Position numbers and translations under genes: made by a program. Source: Candidatus Nesterenkonia stercoripullorum (GTDB taxonomy: Bacteria > Actinomycetota > Actinomycetes > Actinomycetales > Micrococcaceae). Taken from it: a stretch of DNA of 8,479 bases. Below, piece after piece: positions 5,569 to 8,479 of this stretch (position 1 is the first letter of the stretch; the number at the start of each line of letters is the position of its first letter). The notes beneath the pieces were generated by a model. It was not told the origin of the DNA and did not search any database. It saw nothing but the letters and a program-made list of their open reading frames with translations. The DNA is taken from positions 1 to 8,479 of the forward strand of contig DXGD01000183.1 in assembly GCA_019114115.1 (NCBI GenBank). Reading direction: 5' to 3'.

Positions 5569-6284
5569 CGTGCTGAGTCCGCGCGGTGATCACCGGCGGG
5601 CTGAGCGGCTCTTCTGCCATGGAAGAGCCCCGCTGGCTCCAGGTGGGCGTTACGGGAAGCCAGCGAGCTCAGGACCGAGGTCGCAGCCAGCGCCCGGACG
5701 CCCATCCAGGGGAGCAGGCCGGCAAGAACGGCCCCTGAGAGGACGAAGCAGGCGATATGCACGATGGTCTCGAACGGGGCGAAGGCGTACATCGGCACGA
5801 TCCAGTGATACGTGATCCCGCCGAAGAGCCCCGAGCAGGCACCGGCAAGCATCGCGACCCCGGGGGTGAACCGACGGTAGAGCACCGCGAGGAAGATCAG
5901 CTCAGCACCGAGACCCTGGATGAGACCGGAGCTGAGGACGGTGAGCCCGAACTGCGATCCGAGCAGCGCGGAGACGACGGCGGCCACGGTCTCGCAGAAG
6001 ATCGCCGCGCCCGGTTTGCGGATCACCAGGGCCCCCAGCACGGCGGGGAAGAGCCACATGCCGTGAACCAGCGTGGCTGCAGGCGGGTACGCGAGGAACA
6101 GGTTGGAGACCAGGTGGTAGCTCAGGTTCCAGCCCCAGAAGATGACTCCGCAGGCCACTGCCAGGGTCGAGGCGATGACGATATCGCTGATGGTCCAGCG
6201 CCTGCGTCCCGGCCGTGACCGTGGATCAGCGCGGAGGGAGGCGGAAGGCTGGGAGGGGCCAGCGGGTTGCGGTGACGTGCTCAA
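5565..6284 (-). CDS. ykoE: YkoE, substrate-binding S component of a thiamine-related ECF transporter
   Basis: YkoE is the integral membrane S component that binds thiamine or its hydroxymethylpyrimidine precursor and docks on the YkoD-YkoC module. From TTG 6284 the protein has 239 residues with about six hydrophobic helices: roughly 32-52, 74-88, 94-108, 118-135, 143-158 and 173-196. The HGMWLFPAVLGALVIRKPGA block (74-93) is characteristic of the family. I chose TTG 6284 because AGGAG lies 5 nt upstream and is paired in the leader hairpin, as expected for riboswitch control. ATG 6326 would add 14 residues but has no Shine-Dalgarno and lies inside that hairpin. The stop overlaps the ATG of the ATPase fusion. 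The YkoE family call is firm; the exact cargo is inferred from the family and the riboswitch. Confidence 0.92.
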   Translation of the reverse strand: MSTSPQPAGPSQPSASLRADPRSRPGRRRWTISDIVIASTLAVACGVIFWGWNLSYHLVSNLFLAYPPAATLVHGMWLFPAVLGALVIRKPGAAIFCETVAAVVSALLGSQFGLTVLSSGLIQGLGAELIFLAVLYRRFTPGVAMLAGACSGLFGGITYHWIVPMYAFAPFETIVHIACFVLSGAVLAGLLPWMGVRALAATSVLSSLASRNAHLEPAGLFHGRRAAQPAGDHRADSAR

Positions 6285-6286
6285 TG

Positions 6287-6348
6287 GTGCTCCTATCCCG
6301 CACGCTCCTCGGCGATCGGGGAGCATGCATCGTCACGAACAGGAGCAC
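6287..6348 (-). promoter_or_regulatory. RBS-sequestering hairpin upstream of ykoE
   Basis: In the leader RNA, GUGCUCCU (6348-6341) is perfectly complementary to AGGAGCAC (6294-6287), which contains the Shine-Dalgarno of the TTG start at 6284. Nested inside is a second stem, GCAUGCUCC (6328-6320) with GGAGCGUGC (6308-6300), nine pairs including one G-U. Together they form a long imperfect hairpin that would hide the ribosome-binding site. This suits a translational OFF state driven by the TPP riboswitch about 65 nt upstream. No clear competing anti-anti-SD strand was found. Confidence 0.6.
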
Positions 6349-6412
6349 GGCGGAGGCACCAGCCGTTGGGGTAAGAATCCTTGCCGCGGCGTCGCACCTC
6401 GCCATGGATGAT

Positions 6413-6534
6413 GACTCGACTTCCTTCGCAGGTATGAGCCTGATCAGGTTCGAGGGTCAGGGCCTCGGCCCACTCTCAACGCCGCTCAGGATGCACGCTT
6501 CCGTGCCCTTGAGGTGGCGTTCCCCTGTCGTGTC
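6413..6534 (-). ncRNA. TPP (THI-box) riboswitch
   Basis: The - strand carries the conserved thiamine-pyrophosphate aptamer in order. P1 is GACACGAC (6534-6527) with GUCGAGUC (6420-6413), seven of eight paired. Then come AGGGGAACGCC, an extended P3 hairpin with a GCACG-GAAG-CGUGC tip, and the P2 return GGCGU leading into UGAGAGUGG. The pyrophosphate-sensor side reads CGAACCUGAUCAGGCUCAUA followed by CCUGCGAAGGA, close to the family consensus. The usual CUGAGA is UUGAGA here. It lies 128 nt ahead of ykoE, so TPP should repress the transporter, probably at translation through the downstream hairpin. Confidence 0.93.
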
Positions 6535-6546
6535 TGACATGACAGG
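6524..6546 (-). promoter_or_regulatory. Alternative helix competing with riboswitch P1
   Basis: CCUGUC (6546-6541) and GACAGG (6529-6524) are perfect complements with an 11-nt loop. The second arm overlaps three bases of the P1 5' strand and the start of the conserved GGGG segment. Both structures cannot fully form at once, so this may be a switching or folding-order element. Confidence 0.35.
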
Positions 6547-6550
6547 CCCT

Positions 6551-6579
6551 AGAGTAACTGCGAACTGACCGCCCGGCAA
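6551..6579 (-). promoter_or_regulatory. Putative promoter of the ykoE operon
   Basis: On the - strand TTGCCG (6579-6574) and TACTCT (6556-6551) are separated by exactly 17 bp. The -35 matches 4 of 6 consensus bases, and the -10 keeps the TANNNT pattern common in actinobacteria. The expected start near 6544 is about 10 nt before P1 of the riboswitch, which supports it. Confidence 0.5.
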
Positions 6580-6617
6580 GAGCATCGCCGACGTTGCGGC
6601 TGCAGGTGAGGCGGTCA
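6566..6617 (-). terminator. Inverted repeat after alkB, weak terminator candidate
   Basis: TGACCGCC (6566-6573) and GGCGGTCA (6610-6617) are perfect complements. Inside, GCCG (6587-6590) and CGGC (6597-6600) form a smaller stem. The structure begins 24 bp after the alkB stop and just before the ykoE promoter, where a terminator would be expected. There is no U-tract, and one arm overlaps the spacer of the promoter, so regulation is an alternative. Confidence 0.35.
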
Positions 6618-6640
6618 GGATGAGAGGCCGGCGGCGCTCT

Positions 6641-7312
6641 TCAGCCGGAAAGGCCGGTCACGCGCATCGTGATGTTGATGCGCCCATGGCTCAGGCCGCA
6701 TTCTTCCGGCGCTGAGCCGGGGATCACCCCGGTGACGCCGTGATAGGCCAGGCGCGACGGCCCTCCGAAGACGAAGAGGTCGCCTGAGCGCAGCTCAAGA
6801 TCCTGGTACGGCTTGTTCCTCGTGGTGGTGTTGCCGAAGCGGAAGCGGCACGTGTCGCCGATGGACAGCGAGACCACTGGGGCGTCGGATGCCTCGTCCT
6901 TGTCCTGATGCATGCCCATGCGGGCTGCCTCGTCGTAGTAGTTCACCAGGGCGGTATCCGGGGTGTATTCCTGACTGGCCTCAGCCTCACCCGTGGCATC
7001 GGCGAGGGCTTTCCGGCCCAGCCGGACCATCCACTCGGGGAAGTCGAGCACCCGATTGCCGTTGACGTCCACGGCGTCGCGACTGTACTGGTAGGGGCGC
7101 CAGTGCCACCCGAGGCATACCGTCTTCACGCTCATCGGATGACCGCGAATGCTGGCAGAGCGCGGTGGCACCGGCCCGCGGCCCCATTCGCGGAAACGCT
7201 CGACGATCCAGCGCTGCTGCTCGTAGCTCAGCCAGTTCGGCACGTGATGTGCGCCCGCGGGAAGCTCGATCTCGGGCCGGCCGAGCAGGTCGTCACCGAA
7301 GAGGGAGCTCAC
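6641..7312 (-). CDS. alkB: AlkB-type 2-oxoglutarate/Fe(II) DNA-repair dioxygenase
   Basis: AlkB proteins oxidatively remove methyl groups from 1-methyladenine and 3-methylcytosine in DNA, using Fe(II) and 2-oxoglutarate. This 223-residue protein has the metal triad H135-x-D137 (within YDEAARMGMHQDKDE) and H191 (RLAYHG). The 2-oxoglutarate/substrate motif R211-x-N213-x-T215-x-R217 (GRINITMR) matches E. coli AlkB RxNxTxR. Length and spacing are normal, so it should be active. The start is GTG 7312, with GGAG (7322-7319) 6 nt ahead; it overlaps the ogt stop as GTGA. Co-expression with ogt means two direct-reversal activities against alkylation are made together. Confidence 0.95.
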   Translation of the reverse strand: MSSLFGDDLLGRPEIELPAGAHHVPNWLSYEQQRWIVERFREWGRGPVPPRSASIRGHPMSVKTVCLGWHWRPYQYSRDAVDVNGNRVLDFPEWMVRLGRKALADATGEAEASQEYTPDTALVNYYDEAARMGMHQDKDEASDAPVVSLSIGDTCRFRFGNTTTRNKPYQDLELRSGDLFVFGGPSRLAYHGVTGVIPGSAPEECGLSHGRINITMRVTGLSG

Positions 7313-8028
7313 GGCAGACTCCGTTCCGCCCGCGTTGTCGTCGTCTGGTGCTGCTCAGGGGTCTTCTCCAGTTCCAGCAGCATCGTCTTGGCGTCGAGGC
7401 CGCCGATGTAGCCGCCGAGTCCGCCGTCGCTGCGCAGCACCCGGTGACAGGGGACGACGATGGGAAGAGGGTTCGTGGCGCACGCACTGCCGACGGCGCG
7501 CACCGCTTTGGGGCTCCCGCTCAGCTCCGCGAGCTCGCGGTAGGAGAGCGTCCGGCCGTAGGCGATCTGAGGCAGCTTCGACTGGACCCGGAGCCGGAAC
7601 CCGGAGGAGAGGGCATGGTCCACGACGATGTCGAAGTCGCGCCGGGTGCCTGCGAAGTACTCATCGACCTCGCGGGCCACCTGGTCGAGACGCGCCGGCG
7701 CCTGGAGCACCCGTGGGCTGACCCGGTGCGCGATCGTGGCGAGGACGTCGTCGAAGCCTTCCCTGGCGAAGGCCACTCGGAGCAGGCCCTTATCCGTGGC
7801 AGCCAGCAGCAGCGCGCCCAATGGGGTGTCGACGGTGCGGTAGGCGACGTCGAGGAGGTCGGCTGCTGCGGCATGGCGCTCAAGCTGCGTGCGCAGCCGC
7901 TCCAGGTCAGCGGCAGGCACCGGGAAGAGGGACTCGTCTGGCACGGTCTGGTCCGGTTCAGCCGCGGAGGGGGCGGACCTCGGCTCGTCAGATGATGGCT
8001 GCCTGGTCTGTGGGGAGGTGTTGTTCAT
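7309..8028 (-). CDS. ogt: Ogt methylated-DNA-protein-cysteine S-methyltransferase
   Basis: Ogt repairs O6-alkylguanine and O4-alkylthymine by moving the alkyl group irreversibly to its own cysteine. The active site PCHRV carries C194, with Y163 in LSYRELAE, the arginine finger R177 in SPKAVRAVGSA, and the closing GGLGGYIGGLDAK block (202-214). The chain is 239 residues, about 60 to 70 longer than E. coli Ogt. The excess is N-terminal: a Ser/Pro/Glu-rich, probably disordered part (1-37) and a predicted helix (38-60). The conserved fold begins near VAYRTVDTPLGALLL (61-75). ATG 8028 overlaps the sigma-factor stop (ATGA) and has AGGAGG (8044-8039) 10 nt upstream. The GTGA overlap with alkB completes a tight operon. 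No AdaA-like methylphosphotriester domain is fused to it. Confidence 0.96.
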   Translation of the reverse strand: MNNTSPQTRQPSSDEPRSAPSAAEPDQTVPDESLFPVPAADLERLRTQLERHAAAADLLDVAYRTVDTPLGALLLAATDKGLLRVAFAREGFDDVLATIAHRVSPRVLQAPARLDQVAREVDEYFAGTRRDFDIVVDHALSSGFRLRVQSKLPQIAYGRTLSYRELAELSGSPKAVRAVGSACATNPLPIVVPCHRVLRSDGGLGGYIGGLDAKTMLLELEKTPEQHQTTTTRAERSLP

Positions 8029-8479
8029 CGGTGCTCGCCCTCCTGACGGGGATTGTGAGGCTGATCTGGTGTGGTCTGCGCGCCAGCGGCGTACTGCTGG
8101 CGCAGGCTGGCTATGCCGTCGGCCGCTGCCCGCCGGACAGCCGCGGCAGAACCGCCGATGATGCCGGCAGTCTCAGCGTGCGGGAGGTCGCCCAAGTAGT
8201 GATAGGCCAGCGCCAGGCGTTGCCGCTCAGGAAGCCGCGCGACGTCGTGCCATATCTGCGCGGCCTCGTCCTGGAGGCCCACATCCTGTGTGCGGCGGTC
8301 TGTGGCGGCCGACACAGCCTCGTCACAGGGCACAGCGCGCCGGGCGTTGGCTCGGACGATGTCCACTGTCTTCCGCTGCGCCACGCGTACGAGCCAAGCT
8401 TCGATGATGGTCTCCTCGGGCAGGTCCGGCCATGCGCGCAGAGCGGAGAGGAATGTCTCCTGCCAGGCGTCGTCCGCAT
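8025..8479 (-). CDS. ECF-type sigma-70 family sigma factor, N-terminus cut by window
   Basis: The frame is open from the right edge (first full codon at 8477) and gives 150 residues ending at TGA 8027-8025. The first visible part, ADDAWQETFLSALRAW, then EAWLVRVAQRKTVDIVRA, matches sigma region 2 (core-binding and -10 recognition helices; compare DxxQETF and the W-L-x-x-V-A segment). After a linker, ARLPERQRLALAYHYLGDLP followed by HAETAGIIGGSAAAVRRA is region 4 with its helix-turn-helix for the -35. The last 20 residues or so are polar and probably disordered. No anti-sigma gene follows; instead ogt starts within the stop codon. A role as a dedicated regulator of the alkylation-repair genes is an inference from this coupling. 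Confidence 0.92.
   Translation of the reverse strand, partial: ADDAWQETFLSALRAWPDLPEETIIEAWLVRVAQRKTVDIVRANARRAVPCDEAVSAATDRRTQDVGLQDEAAQIWHDVARLPERQRLALAYHYLGDLPHAETAGIIGGSAAAVRRAAADGIASLRQQYAAGAQTTPDQPHNPRQEGEHR

Noticed and set aside
7165..7995. 276-codon open frame on the + strand
   Set aside because: It is antisense to alkB and ogt, both clearly coding, and is Arg/Gly-rich without motifs.

Overview
The window looks like a chromosomal segment from a high-GC actinobacterium, probably Micrococcales-like. The evidence is the strong G/C preference at third codon positions, GTG and TTG starts, 4-bp stop/start overlaps, and protein families typical of that group (fused YkoD-YkoC, YkoE, an Ogt with a long N-terminus, a PucR/CdaR-type regulator). 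The genus cannot be fixed from the sequence. There is no IS element, phage gene, CRISPR array, tRNA or rRNA.

Layout on the + strand: the C-terminal tail of a PucR/CdaR-type sugar-diacid regulator (3-152), then a glycerate kinase (176-1396). CdaR regulators control glycerate and hexarate catabolism in known cases, so the pair makes sense as a small glycerate-utilisation locus cut by the window edge. A stretch of about 920 bp (1397-2319) follows without a convincing gene. It holds a perfect TATAAT hexamer, a CRP/GlxR-like palindrome, several well-formed inverted repeats including a possible three-way junction, and a coding-biased but interrupted reading frame. It may be a decayed gene region or encode an unannotated structured RNA.

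On the - strand from about 6579 to 2320 lies a thiamine (or thiamine-precursor) uptake unit: a putative promoter, a TPP riboswitch, a long hairpin that sequesters the ribosome-binding site, ykoE (ECF substrate-binding S component), a fused ykoD-ykoC gene (two ECF ATPases and the EcfT scaffold in one 829-residue chain, overlapping ykoE by 4 bp), and 57 bp further on a Nudix hydrolase of the NUDT19-like type. TPP should switch the transporter off. The Nudix enzyme may read through with the transporter genes or be expressed from its own leaderless promoter.

Also on the - strand, from the right edge to 6641, is an alkylation-damage unit: an ECF sigma factor (cut by the window edge), Ogt O6-alkylguanine-DNA methyltransferase and an AlkB-type dioxygenase, joined by ATGA and GTGA overlaps. 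Direct methyl transfer and oxidative demethylation thus appear co-expressed with a dedicated sigma factor, with no anti-sigma gene visible. The most unusual items are this sigma-ogt-alkB arrangement, the SD-sequestering platform behind the TPP riboswitch, and the structured gap at 1397-2319. None of them is proven to be a new system from sequence alone.
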